Shown here piece after piece: positions 9,001 through 17,294 of a DNA stretch of 64,000 nt. Source of the DNA: Rapidithrix thailandica (lineage in GTDB: Bacteria; Bacteroidota; Bacteroidia; Cytophagales; Flammeovirgaceae). Both the position numbers and the translations under genes were made by a program. The notes under the pieces are model-generated. The model saw nothing but the letters and a program-made list of their open reading frames with translations, did not search any database and had not been told where the DNA came from. The first letter of the stretch is position 1. Every line of letters begins with the position of its first letter. The DNA lies in contig NZ_JBDKWZ010000004.1 of NCBI RefSeq assembly GCF_039710355.1, positions 248,001 to 312,000 on the forward strand, written 5' to 3'.

Positions 9001-10265
9001 ATTGAAATATAATTCATCAAAATCAGTGTTAAGTAATGAATATACCCTTAATCGCACCAGAGTGGAATTGAAATTTATAACTGCGATGCGACCCCCCTGT
9101 ACCTCCACTAGGTCCCTTAATCGCACCAGAGTGGAATTGAAATTTCAATGACTTTGAAGTTCAGCTTAAAATAAGGGTTCCCTTAATCGCACCAGAGTGG
9201 AATTGAAATTCGCTGGTAATGAAGGTATCTTTTTGCTTGGTTATTCCCTTAATCGCACCAGAGTGGAATTGAAATAAAACAGGCTTCAAAAGTATATTAA
9301 GGAAACCTATTCCCTTAATCGCACCAGAGTGGAATTGAAATGTCATGCCTTCCGCAATATCGTTCATAAGATCGATTCCCTTAATCGCACCAGAGTGGAA
9401 TTGAAATATAATTCATCAAAATCAGTGTTAAGTAATGAATATACCCTTAATCGCACCAGAGTGGAATTGAAATTTATAACTGCGATGCGACCCCCCTGTA
9501 CCTCCACTAGGTCCCTTAATCGCACCAGAGTGGAATTGAAATTTCAATGACTTTGAAGTTCAGCTTAAAATAAGGGTTCCCTTAATCGCACCAGAGTGGA
9601 ATTGAAATTCGCTGGTAATGAAGGTATCTTTTTGCTTGGTTATTCCCTTAATCGCACCAGAGTGGAATTGAAATAAAACAGGCTTCAAAAGTATATTAAG
9701 GAAACCTATTCCCTTAATCGCACCAGAGTGGAATTGAAATGTCATGCCTTCCGCAATATCGTTCATAAGATCGATTCCCTTAATCGCACCAGAGTGGAAT
9801 TGAAATTCCTTGGAGGCTCTGATTGTGTTTTCAATCGACTTTCCCTTAATCGCACCAGAGTGGAATTGAAATTGAGTCCAATTCTTCTCATGGCTGTCCA
9901 TTTTATCCCCCTTAATCGCACCAGAGTGGAATTGAAATGAAAGAAATCTATGCGGAAGCACTTACTCATTTTATCCCTTAATCGCACCAGAGTGGAATTG
10001 AAATTGGATCGGGTAATGGTTCCCCCGGTGGTTTCGGTGACCTTTAATCGCACCAGAGTGGAATTGAAATCTCAATGCCCTCCGTGCCTTCTACAGGCCA
10101 CACTTCCCTTTAATCGCACCAGAGTGGAATTGAAATTTGTAACAGATAAGTACCAAGCATTTGCGGTCACAGCCTTTAATCGCACCAGAGTGGAATTGAA
10201 ATCGCATTCGGAGACTTGCGGATAGTTACCTTACCACACCTTTAATCGCACCAGAGTGGAATTGA
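6084..10265 (+). CRISPR. CRISPR array, 64 repeats of 30 bp, no adjacent cas genes
   Basis: The repeat begins CCCTTAATCGCACC and ends GTGGAATTGAAAT (30 bp). By reading I count 64 copies, the first at 6084-6113. Spacers are 34-39 bp, mostly 36. Repeats 1-60 look identical; repeats 61-63 (10041, 10107, 10173) share a C-to-T change at position 3, and the last (10239-10265) also loses its 3' end (ATTGAC then CTAAG). Degeneration at the right marks the trailer, so the leader is at the left. The repeat length and the AATTGAAA(C/T) ending resemble repeats used by type I-B and type III systems; this is inference only, because no cas gene occurs in the window. The 66-bp period keeps reading frames open on both strands, producing false ORFs full of LNRTRVELK or FQFHSGAIK units. 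Confidence 0.98.
9009..9806. repeat. Tandem 399-bp duplication of six spacer-repeat units inside the array
   Basis: Bases 9009-9407 and 9408-9806 carry the same six spacers in the same order with their repeats: the unit starting ATAATTCATCAAAATCAG, then the 39-bp spacer starting TTATAACTGCGATGCG, then those starting TTCAATGACTTTG, TCGCTGGTAATG, AAAACAGGCTTC and GTCATGCCTTCC. The offset is 399 bp for each. The array therefore has 57 distinct spacers. Recombination between repeats is the simplest origin. Confidence 0.95.
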
Positions 10266-10367
10266 CTAAGCCTTTCGCTTCGACTTACTTAAAAAAATAC
10301 CCGATTGCCTTTCTTTTCCCTCCCTTCTTCCTTTTTTTGCTTAGCGAAACTTGAATTTTTTGAAAAT

Positions 10368-11297
10368 ATGATTATTTACAATACCAAAAACTGGGCGAAG
10401 GCCTTTTACCGCATCTTACCTTTTACCAAAGAGTACAGCTCCCGTACCTTGAACCGGGCAACTCTGATTATCCTGATTTATAATACCCTGGTTACTCTGA
10501 TACAAAAAGACCTGGTCAAGGAACATTTGGAGATTGACAATATCTATTTCAACTTCATCGGTACGGTCTTGGGCTTTGTGTTGGTGTTCCGTTTGAATAC
10601 CGCCTACGGCAAGTGGTGGGAAGGACGCCAACTTTGGGGCAGCCTGGTGAATACCTGCCGGACCATAGCAGCGTATGCGCATACGGTACTCCCCGAAAAA
10701 GACCGGGACCAACGCGAATATTTTGCCTTACAGGTTACCAACTTTCCTTTTGCTTTGAAGGGACACTTACGGCAAAACTTCGACTGGGAGGATTTTGAAG
10801 AACCTGTGGCCAATTACAAACAAACCTTACAGAAGGTGTCGCATGTGCCTTTTCGGATTTCCGCTGACCTCAACGCTAAAGTCGAAAGTTTGCACAAGGC
10901 GGGCGTCTTTTCGGATATGGACAAATACCACCTGGCCCGGCAAGTACAACAGCTCAACGATATTATGGGAGGGTGCGAACGGATCAGAAATACTCCTTTG
11001 CCGTATGCTCATAGCAGTTTTATCAAAAAATTCCTGATCTTCTTTTGTGCCGCTTTGCCTTTTGGCTTATTAGATAGTTTTGGGTATTCTACGATCCTGT
11101 TGGCCTCGATGGTCTCGTATGCCATGTCCGCTTTGGAGATCATTTCCGAAGAGCTGGAAGAGCCTTTTGGCAAGGACCCTGACGACCTGCCTCTGAACCA
11201 ACTTTCCACTACGATTCGCAAAAATGTATACGAAATACTTGAACAGAACCGGGCAGTACGCGAGGTGAAAAAAGTAGATTCGGTCATTGTATATTAA
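10368..11297 (+). CDS. Bestrophin-like (UPF0187) anion channel protein
   Basis: A 309-residue inner-membrane protein of the bacterial bestrophin family, pentameric ion channels. Supporting segments are the N-terminal MIIYNTKNWAKAF, the FRLNTAYGKWWEGRQLWG motif near residue 75 that is characteristic of the family, the late membrane segment with PFGLLDSFGYS, and the acidic EEPFGKDPDDLPLN near the C terminus, which matches the conserved acidic cluster of bestrophins. The start is ATG 10368; the frame runs back to 10305, but those 21 residues do not fit. It lies 103 bp downstream of the CRISPR trailer and seems functionally unrelated to it. Physiological role not inferable. Confidence 0.88.
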   Translation: MIIYNTKNWAKAFYRILPFTKEYSSRTLNRATLIILIYNTLVTLIQKDLVKEHLEIDNIYFNFIGTVLGFVLVFRLNTAYGKWWEGRQLWGSLVNTCRTIAAYAHTVLPEKDRDQREYFALQVTNFPFALKGHLRQNFDWEDFEEPVANYKQTLQKVSHVPFRISADLNAKVESLHKAGVFSDMDKYHLARQVQQLNDIMGGCERIRNTPLPYAHSSFIKKFLIFFCAALPFGLLDSFGYSTILLASMVSYAMSALEIISEELEEPFGKDPDDLPLNQLSTTIRKNVYEILEQNRAVREVKKVDSVIVY

Positions 11298-11449
11298 GCC
11301 AAGTTTAAGTTGTTTATTATTTTATAACATCCTGTAGAATCAATCGGGGTATTTTCAAATTAAATATTAAAATAGTACAATATAAAGTGCTTTTTTTGAA
11401 TTTTTTATGAATTATAAAGGGAAAATAATGCAAGTTTTTAAAACTTTGC

Positions 11450-11457
11450 TACCTTTG
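11450..11457 (+). promoter_or_regulatory. Bacteroidota-type -7 promoter element
   Basis: TACCTTTG fits the Bacteroidota -7 consensus TAnnTTTG exactly and is followed about 6-8 bases later by a plausible start site. I see no good TTTG at the usual -33 spacing; ATG/AAG triplets occur there instead. It precedes the small-RNA candidate and has no coding gene downstream on this strand. Confidence 0.6.
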
Positions 11458-11462
11458 TCAAA

Positions 11463-11613
11463 GAATACTTCAGGGCTGTATAGCAGTAAGGAGTTATTCC
11501 ATTGTCGCCCACCTGCCTTTCGGTAGATTTTTTAGCTTGGTGATGATATTTTTTTAACTGCAAAAACTATATGTCCGTTGTAGGCCGCCTCAGCTTTCTG
11601 AAGCGGCTTTTTT
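11463..11613 (+). ncRNA. Candidate structured small RNA (6S-like or unknown)
   Basis: A transcript of about 150 nt is predicted from the -7 box at 11450 to the U-tract at 11608-11613. It has no ORF worth naming. Local pairings seen by eye: CTGCC/GGTAG with a 4-nt loop near 11513, enclosed by CACC/GGTG; GGA/TCC near 11490; and a long-range pairing of TATAG near the 5' end with CTATA near 11567. The 5' CTTCAG (11468-11473) is also complementary to CTGAAG of the terminator stem, so an antiterminator fold is conceivable. Length and end closure recall 6S RNA, but I cannot confirm that; tmRNA, RNase P RNA and SRP RNA signatures are absent. Boundaries are inferred. Confidence 0.5.
11584..11613 (+). 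terminator. Intrinsic terminator of the small-RNA candidate
   Basis: GCCGC (11584-11588) pairs with GCGGC (11603-11607) and TCAG (11590-11593) with CTGA (11598-11601) around a CTTT loop, with one C/A mismatch between the two helices. Six T residues follow directly. It could only serve a rightward transcript. Confidence 0.85.
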
Positions 11614-11744
11614 GCTTTTACCCTCTGAGATATAAATGGAAGATGAAGGGACGGCAGCGCATTGTTTCCATCGTTCCGTTCCGGTAGGTTTTACCGTTGG
11701 CGGACTGCTCGTTTTGTATAGCCCGGAAATAGAGTTGCGGAGTG

Positions 11745-12248
11745 CTAGAGGTAGTCTTTTAATTCCTCTCTCAAGAACGCCAGCGCTTTGGACATATGGG
11801 ATTCCACGGTTTTGGGAGACAAGTCCAGGGCCTCGGCTACTTCTTTGTATTTTAAACCTCCGAAGCGGTTGAGCAAAAAGACTTTTTTCACTTGGGGACT
11901 GAGTTGCTCCAGGGCCTGGTCGAGCAATTTTTCCAATTCAAATAATTCGGACGTTTGAACAAACGGCTCCTGAGGGTATTGGTTTTTGATCGCTTTCAGG
12001 TAGTTGCGATGCACCTTGGATTTATTCAAATAGTTGACACAATCATTGTGAACCGTACGGTACGTGTAGTTTTTCAGAAAGGATAAGGATGTGTAGATTT
12101 TCGGTTGGTTCCAAATTTTGACAAAGGCATTTTGTACCACTTCTTCGGCCTCTTTCATATCCGGAATGTATCTATGGGCATAGACACATAAAGGGGTATA
12201 ATACTCATCAAATAACTGTTTGAAAAGTCGCTCTTTTTCCATTTTCAT
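11745..12248 (-). CDS. ECF RNA polymerase sigma factor (first PUL)
   Basis: A 167-residue sigma-70 factor of the extracytoplasmic-function type found with SusC/SusD systems. Region 2 is FDEYYTPLCVYAHRYIPDMKEAEEVVQNAFVKIW (residues ~13-47) and region 4 is LEQLSPQVKKVFLLNRFGGLKYKEVAEALDLSPKTVESHM (residues ~117-156), joined by a short linker. It should direct polymerase to the promoter of the SusC gene at 13811 when released by the FecR protein encoded next door. Unusually, it is divergent from fecR instead of in one operon with it; the start codons are 280 bp apart. Either of two ATGs (12248 or 12242) could be used. Confidence 0.92.
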   Translation of the reverse strand: MKMEKERLFKQLFDEYYTPLCVYAHRYIPDMKEAEEVVQNAFVKIWNQPKIYTSLSFLKNYTYRTVHNDCVNYLNKSKVHRNYLKAIKNQYPQEPFVQTSELFELEKLLDQALEQLSPQVKKVFLLNRFGGLKYKEVAEALDLSPKTVESHMSKALAFLREELKDYL

Positions 12249-12333
12249 AGTTTCCTTTCGCTCACAGCGCTCCGGCTTGCTAGATTATATTCTTGATGGA
12301 GATCTCAAAGGGCCAGTCTGAACATCCAAATTT

Positions 12334-12367
12334 CAAAGCTAAGCAATAGCCTTTGTTCTTTCACAAA
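12334..12367 (-). promoter_or_regulatory. Putative housekeeping promoter of the first sigma gene
   Basis: On the minus strand TAGCTTTG (12341-12334) matches the -7 consensus TAnnTTTG, and TTTG (12367-12364) lies 22 bases upstream as a -33 element. This predicts a start near 12327 and an untranslated leader of about 80 nt before the ATG at 12248. Confidence 0.5.
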
Positions 12368-12528
12368 GTTCATCGAAAGAAAATTTAAAAAAAAAATTTC
12401 TCCGGAGATTCAGGGTGAAAGCGGGGGGTTCTTGTAATAACAATAGAAGGCCCTTCAAAAGGAAGTGAAGAATGTAGAAAAGATTGCTTGAGCAAGTGGA
12501 ACAGAAGGGAAACCGTAACTGAACAGGA

Positions 12529-13596
12529 ATGAAGGAACAACCGGAACATAAAGACTCTCTGGATAAGCTATTGGATAGCATCATCGGTAAAGACCGGCAA
12601 GAAATTGATCAGAAAGTCGCTTGGGAAAATATCCAACACCGGGTATTTTATGGCAATCGCCAAGGGTATTTCAGTCAAAAAGGTCCCCGGGCGGCACGGT
12701 TTACGGTGGCGGCAAGTATTGCCGGAGTCATGTTAGTATTGGGGGGCATCCTGGCGTATTTCCTGGTGTACAAGGCTTTACAACCCGAAGAACTCACAAC
12801 GGTTACTTATCCGGCAGACGCCATTGTGTTGACATTGCCGGATGGAGAACAAATCAACTTGTCGGATGTGGAGGCCGCAGCTAAAGTGAAAGAGGCAAAG
12901 CTTGCCGTAGCGATAAACAAAAAGGGATTGGTGTATACAGGAGGCAGTGGAGAGCATCGCTTGCGGGTACCGGAGGGGCAACAGTACAAGGTAACGCTGA
13001 CGGATGGAAGTGAAGTGTGGATCAACGGAGGTTCTGCCATCCGCTACCAGGTAGGTTTTCCGGAGCGGGACCGGGGGGTACAATTGAAAGGGGAGGCTTT
13101 CTTTAAAGTCCGTAAAAAACCCGAAAAGCCTTTTATTGTACATACCCGGAAGATGGAGATAAAAGTATTGGGCACCAGCTTTAATGTACAAGCCTACGAA
13201 GAAGATGCTGAAGCCGTTGCTACCTTGGTAGAGGGAAAAGTCAAAGCATTGCAAAATGCAAGAGAACAAGAATTACAACCGGGGCAACAGGTTGTAGCCC
13301 GTGAAAACATTGCGATGGAAGTGCACAATGTGGATACGGAAATCTTTACCGCCTGGATCGATGGGAAGTTGCGTTTTGAGAATAAAACGATGGAAGCGCT
13401 GCTATTGCAACTGGAGCGATGGTACGGCTTGGAGATTGTCTGCGGAGATACGGCCTTGCTTAGGCAGCGCTTTACCGGGCAGTTTTCCGAAGAGAGTATC
13501 GAACAAGTGCTTGACTATCTGAAAGTAATAGAAGAATTTAACTATACGGTAAATAAAAATGAAGATGGAAAAAAGCAAATTCTTATCCGCCCTTAG
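12529..13596 (+). CDS. FecR-family anti-sigma factor (first PUL)
   Basis: A 355-residue single-pass inner-membrane regulator that holds the ECF sigma factor and releases it when the TonB-dependent receptor senses substrate. The cytoplasmic N-terminal ~70 residues precede a membrane segment (AASIAGVMLVLGGILAYFLVY). The periplasmic FecR domain includes VPEGQQYKVTLTDGSEVWIN, GEAFFKVRK and VLGTSFNVQAY, and the C-terminal DUF4974 domain includes LRFENKTMEALLLQLERWYG. The start is ATG 12529. It is 214 bp upstream of the SusC gene in the same direction, and that gap contains a stacked hairpin. Confidence 0.93.
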   Translation: MKEQPEHKDSLDKLLDSIIGKDRQEIDQKVAWENIQHRVFYGNRQGYFSQKGPRAARFTVAASIAGVMLVLGGILAYFLVYKALQPEELTTVTYPADAIVLTLPDGEQINLSDVEAAAKVKEAKLAVAINKKGLVYTGGSGEHRLRVPEGQQYKVTLTDGSEVWINGGSAIRYQVGFPERDRGVQLKGEAFFKVRKKPEKPFIVHTRKMEIKVLGTSFNVQAYEEDAEAVATLVEGKVKALQNAREQELQPGQQVVARENIAMEVHNVDTEIFTAWIDGKLRFENKTMEALLLQLERWYGLEIVCGDTALLRQRFTGQFSEESIEQVLDYLKVIEEFNYTVNKNEDGKKQILIRP

Positions 13597-13723
13597 GCCT
13601 ATAAGTGAAGCTTTTCAAAGGCAAAACCGTCTACTACATGCGGCCATGCGTCTAAGGATGGCCCAGTATTGAACGTAACCGCTTACTTGGCTTGAATCGG
13701 ACTCAGGTAAGTGTAAAAAAAAA

Positions 13724-13772
13724 CAGACACCCACTTCTTACTAATTGGACCCAGTAAGAGGACAGGTGTCTG
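13724..13772 (+). promoter_or_regulatory. Two-tier hairpin in the SusC leader (first PUL)
   Basis: Outer stem CAGACACC (13724-13731) with GGTGTCTG (13765-13772); inner stem TCTTACT (13736-13742) with AGTAAGA (13753-13759). A weaker stem, CTTACTTG/CAGGTAAG, lies just upstream (about 13682-13712). The structure sits 38 bp before the SusC start. No U-tract follows, so it is more likely a leader structure or protein site than a terminator. A comparable hairpin precedes the second SusC gene. Confidence 0.55.
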
Positions 13773-13810
13773 CGAATAAATGGTTTCACTTAAATAGGTA
13801 ACGCAAACTT

Positions 13811-16800
13811 ATGAAAAAACGATTACTTTTTGCCCCTTGGCTAAGGGTAACTTTAGCGATGGGTAGACGGATTTCGTGTATCCTCCTCTTAACCAGTCTG
13901 GCATGCGGGCCTTTGCTGGCTGCAAGTAGCCCGGTGCGTGTGCAAACCGGCATTGATCTGGATCAACCGTTAACCTTACGGGAATTGTTCAATGTAATCA
14001 TGGACAAGACGGAATATAGCGTTTTGTATAGCAATGAGGAAATTGATAATCAGGTAAAGGTGAAAGTGGACTTGGAGAAGTTGAATAAAGATGTAGAGAA
14101 ATTTTTAAAACAAAGCCTGAAAGGTTCCGGGCTCTCATTCCGGATTGTAAACAAACAGATCATCATCAAATCTACTTCCCGCCAACAAAGTATACAATCT
14201 ACTCGGGAGGAAGTATCGCCCGCTGCCCCGGTGCAGGAATCGCGGGTGAAAGGCGTGGTGACGGATGAAACCGGACAGGCCATGGTAGGGGTGAACGTGT
14301 TGGTGAAAGGCACCAGCAAGGGTACCACCACAGACCTGAATGGGGAATACAATTTGGTGGTGGATGAAGGAGATGTATTGTTATTTAGTTTTATCGGTTA
14401 TATCACTTCGGAAATTCCCGTGGGGAATAGTTCGCAAATCAATGTGGATTTGAAGCCGGATGTGGCCCAACTAAGTGAAGTCGTGGTGGTAGGTTACGGT
14501 ACACAGAAAAAAGTGAACCTGACCGGAGCCGTGTCGGCTGTAAAAGGAGAGGAAATTCTCAAAAGACCGGTAGCCAATACGACTCAGGCCTTGCAAGGAA
14601 TGGTGCCGGGCTTGACCGTCATCGACCGTGGAGGGGCTCCCGGACAAGACAATTCGCAAATCCTTTTACGGGGTGTAGGTTCATTAAGTGCCGGTACCTA
14701 CCCTTTGATCATTGTGGATGGAGTGCCACAAGATTGGAAAGACATTGATCCCAATGATATTGAAAGTATCTCGGTGCTTAAAGATGCCGCCTCGGCAGCC
14801 ATTTACGGGGCCCGGGCTGCCAACGGAGTCATCCTGATTACGACCAAGCGAGGGAGCAAAGGAGGACTAAAGATGAATTATAACGGGTACTATGGAGTGC
14901 AAACGCCTGCCACCTTACCGGAAAGTGTCAGTGCCAAAGATTATTTTATGTTGGTGAACGAGGCCTATGTCAACGGTGGCCAGCCGGCAAAATACTCCGA
15001 TGAATACATTCAAAAAACACTTTCCGGGGAAGATCCTGTCAATTATCCTTTTTACAATCTGTTTGAAGAGTTGTATAAGGATGCGCCCATTCAGAAGCAT
15101 CATGTAAGTCTGGCCGGAGGGAATGATTTTGCCCGGGCCGCCATGTCGTTTAATTTCCAAGATCAGGACGGACTATTGAAAAATGTGAATAACAAACGAT
15201 ATGGTTTACGCTTGAATACGGATTTTACCGTTTCGCCAAAGCTGAACTTGGGAGTGGATGTGAATTACATCCGGAAAGAGCGCGAGTACCCTCACCGGAT
15301 GGGAGAAGCCATCAATCAGATTGTCGGTAGTCCACCGAACATTTTATTAAAAAATCCGAAAGACGGAACGTATGGCTTAAACAAAAACAACAGTAACCCA
15401 CTGGCGGCTTTGGAAGTGAGTGGTATGGATACCCGTGTGGATGAGGAATATTACTTGTCTTTAAAGGGTGATTATAAAATTATAGAAGGCCTTACGGCGA
15501 CAGCCCGTGTGGCTTTGAACAGCGGAGCATACCGTTCTAAGGATGTACAGGCTTCGTACGATTTTGTGAATTATGCCAATGATTGGGTGAAGAGTTTTGT
15601 AAGGGAACAACGCTGGAATAGTAACGAACTCAACCTCCGCGGTTTGCTGAATTATGAAAAGGACTTTGGAAAGCACGGTATCAAAGTATTGGGAGGGTAT
15701 TCCCGGATCGATTATAAAAACCATTACCTGCAAGGATATAGAGAGGACTTATACAACAACGATTATCCCGAGTTGAACCTGGGAAGTTTGGAAGGAGCCA
15801 AAGCCATCGGCTATCCCAGCACCTGGGGGCTGGAATCTTTTTTCGGAAGAGTGAACTACAGCTTTGCCGACCGCTATTTGTTGGAAGTGAACATTCGTAG
15901 AGACGGCTCATCCCGTTTTGCAAAAGGCAACCGTTGGGGAACCTTTCCTTCCGTATCGGCTGCCTGGAGAATCTCCGAAGAGGCGTTTATGCAGTCGTTG
16001 ACTTTTATCGATAACCTGAAACTACGGGCTTCTTACGGTACCTTGGGGAATCAGGACATCGGCTTGTTCAAATATGCCAGTTATATCTCTGCTGACATCA
16101 GCCATAGTTATACCTTCAATAAGAATACGGTCCAAGGGTATACGCAAGAATATTATGCCAATACCAATATCAGTTGGGAAACGAGTAAAATGGTGGATGT
16201 GGGAATCGATTTATCGCTTTTCAACGGTAAACTGAATGTCGTAGCCGATTGGTTTGAAAAACGCACGGAAGGTTTGTTGCAGACTTTGCCCATTTCGAAG
16301 ATGGTAGGTTTGGCGGCTTCCGAAGTAAATGCCGGGGATATGAAAAATACCGGATGGGAACTTGCCTTGACTCATAGGAACAGTCTTAACGATTTCAAGT
16401 ATTCCGTAGGCGTGAATCTTTCGGATGTCAAAAATGAGTTGGTGGATTTAAAACGGGGCGGTGAGGTGATCACCTTCTGGGACCGCGATACGCAATGGAT
16501 CCTTCAGGAAGGCAAGTCGGTCGGATCGATTTACGGGTATAAATCCGATGGTTTGTTCCAAAGTCAGGACGAAATTGATAAACATCCTACCCAATCCAAC
16601 CACGATGATTTGAAACCGGGTGATATCAAATTGGTAGATCTTAACGGAGATGGTGTCGTGGACGAAGAGGACCGGACCATTATCGGGAATAATATTCCAA
16701 GGTATACGTTCGGGCTCAACCTGTCTGCACAATACAAGGGGTTTGACTTTGCTGCCTTTTTCCAAGGGGTAATGAAGGTCGATAATTACTACTATGGTGC

Positions 16801-17170
16801 GGCTAATGAAGGAGCCAACTTTGAAAACTTTACCTCAACCCGGGTACTGGACCGCTGGACCGAAAGCAACCCCGGAGGAACCTTCCCGCGATTGGAAGTG
16901 GCTTCTAATAAAAACAATTCCTTGCGAAGTGATTTCTGGGTGAGGGATGCCTCTTATTTTCGTCTGAAAAACATTCAGTTGGGATATACCTTCCCCTCTG
17001 TTTGGACGGAAAAGATAAAAATCGAACGGGCCAGAGTGTATGTAGGAGGGACGAACCTGTTTACAATCACCGATGTAGAGTCCGGTCTGGATCCCGAAAA
17101 TTACAGTGGCCGGCCTACGTATTACCCTCCGGTAACTATTTATAGTATGGGTGTGAATTTAACCTTCTAA
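13811..17170 (+). CDS. SusC-type TonB-dependent receptor with STN signalling domain (first PUL)
   Basis: A 1119-residue outer-membrane TonB-dependent transporter that imports oligosaccharides together with its SusD partner. Domain order: signal peptide (to ~residue 37); STN domain at ~48-117 (LTLRELFNVIMDKTEYSVLYS to IVNKQIIIKS), which contacts the FecR anti-sigma; carboxypeptidase-regulatory-like domain at ~145-225 (VKGVVTDETGQAMVGVNVLVK, then SKGTTTDLNGEYNL); plug starting VVVVGYGTQKKVNLTGAVS; then the beta-barrel, ending in the outer-membrane signature YSMGVNLTF. The STN domain predicts that transport induces expression through the adjacent FecR/sigma pair. The SusD gene follows, 124 bp after the stop. 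Substrate is not readable from the sequence. Confidence 0.97.
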   Translation: MKKRLLFAPWLRVTLAMGRRISCILLLTSLACGPLLAASSPVRVQTGIDLDQPLTLRELFNVIMDKTEYSVLYSNEEIDNQVKVKVDLEKLNKDVEKFLKQSLKGSGLSFRIVNKQIIIKSTSRQQSIQSTREEVSPAAPVQESRVKGVVTDETGQAMVGVNVLVKGTSKGTTTDLNGEYNLVVDEGDVLLFSFIGYITSEIPVGNSSQINVDLKPDVAQLSEVVVVGYGTQKKVNLTGAVSAVKGEEILKRPVANTTQALQGMVPGLTVIDRGGAPGQDNSQILLRGVGSLSAGTYPLIIVDGVPQDWKDIDPNDIESISVLKDAASAAIYGARAANGVILITTKRGSKGGLKMNYNGYYGVQTPATLPESVSAKDYFMLVNEAYVNGGQPAKYSDEYIQKTLSGEDPVNYPFYNLFEELYKDAPIQKHHVSLAGGNDFARAAMSFNFQDQDGLLKNVNNKRYGLRLNTDFTVSPKLNLGVDVNYIRKEREYPHRMGEAINQIVGSPPNILLKNPKDGTYGLNKNNSNPLAALEVSGMDTRVDEEYYLSLKGDYKIIEGLTATARVALNSGAYRSKDVQASYDFVNYANDWVKSFVREQRWNSNELNLRGLLNYEKDFGKHGIKVLGGYSRIDYKNHYLQGYREDLYNNDYPELNLGSLEGAKAIGYPSTWGLESFFGRVNYSFADRYLLEVNIRRDGSSRFAKGNRWGTFPSVSAAWRISEEAFMQSLTFIDNLKLRASYGTLGNQDIGLFKYASYISADISHSYTFNKNTVQGYTQEYYANTNISWETSKMVDVGIDLSLFNGKLNVVADWFEKRTEGLLQTLPISKMVGLAASEVNAGDMKNTGWELALTHRNSLNDFKYSVGVNLSDVKNELVDLKRGGEVITFWDRDTQWILQEGKSVGSIYGYKSDGLFQSQDEIDKHPTQSNHDDLKPGDIKLVDLNGDGVVDEEDRTIIGNNIPRYTFGLNLSAQYKGFDFAAFFQGVMKVDNYYYGAANEGANFENFTSTRVLDRWTESNPGGTFPRLEVASNKNNSLRSDFWVRDASYFRLKNIQLGYTFPSVWTEKIKIERARVYVGGTNLFTITDVESGLDPENYSGRPTYYPPVTIYSMGVNLTF

Positions 17171-17294
17171 CCCATCGTATTTATTTTCTTTTTGGGATAA
17201 TGTTAATTGTAAATTTTTGAATGTTAGGGGTTTGTGTTGTTGAGTGTTTGTGAGAAACAACATTTTTAAGCTTATCCAAACAAACATTACGATT

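Larger units (their letters stand above)
11298..11744. other. Intergenic region holding a small-RNA candidate
   Basis: The 447-bp gap between the bestrophin gene and the convergent sigma-factor gene has no protein gene. An AT-rich stretch (11310-11450) leads into a promoter box at 11450, a structured stretch and an intrinsic terminator ending at 11613. Sequence 11614-11744 is the 3' flank of the sigma gene, with no recognised feature. Confidence 0.6.

Noticed and set aside
6152..10225. Many open reading frames on both strands with repeated LNRTRVELK, FQFHSGAIK or FNSTLVRLR segments
   Set aside because: They are translations of the CRISPR repeat. Repeat plus spacer is usually 66 bp, a multiple of three, so frames stay open by chance.
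10368..11297. The bestrophin-like gene considered as a CRISPR-associated membrane protein because it abuts the array
   Set aside because: Its motifs fit the general bacterial bestrophin family, and nothing links it to a Cas system; adjacency to the trailer end is weak evidence.
11463..11613. The small-RNA candidate considered as tmRNA, RNase P RNA or SRP RNA
   Set aside because: It is far too short for tmRNA or RNase P, and the SRP signature (GGTCAGG ... GGAA ... AGCAGCC type) is absent.
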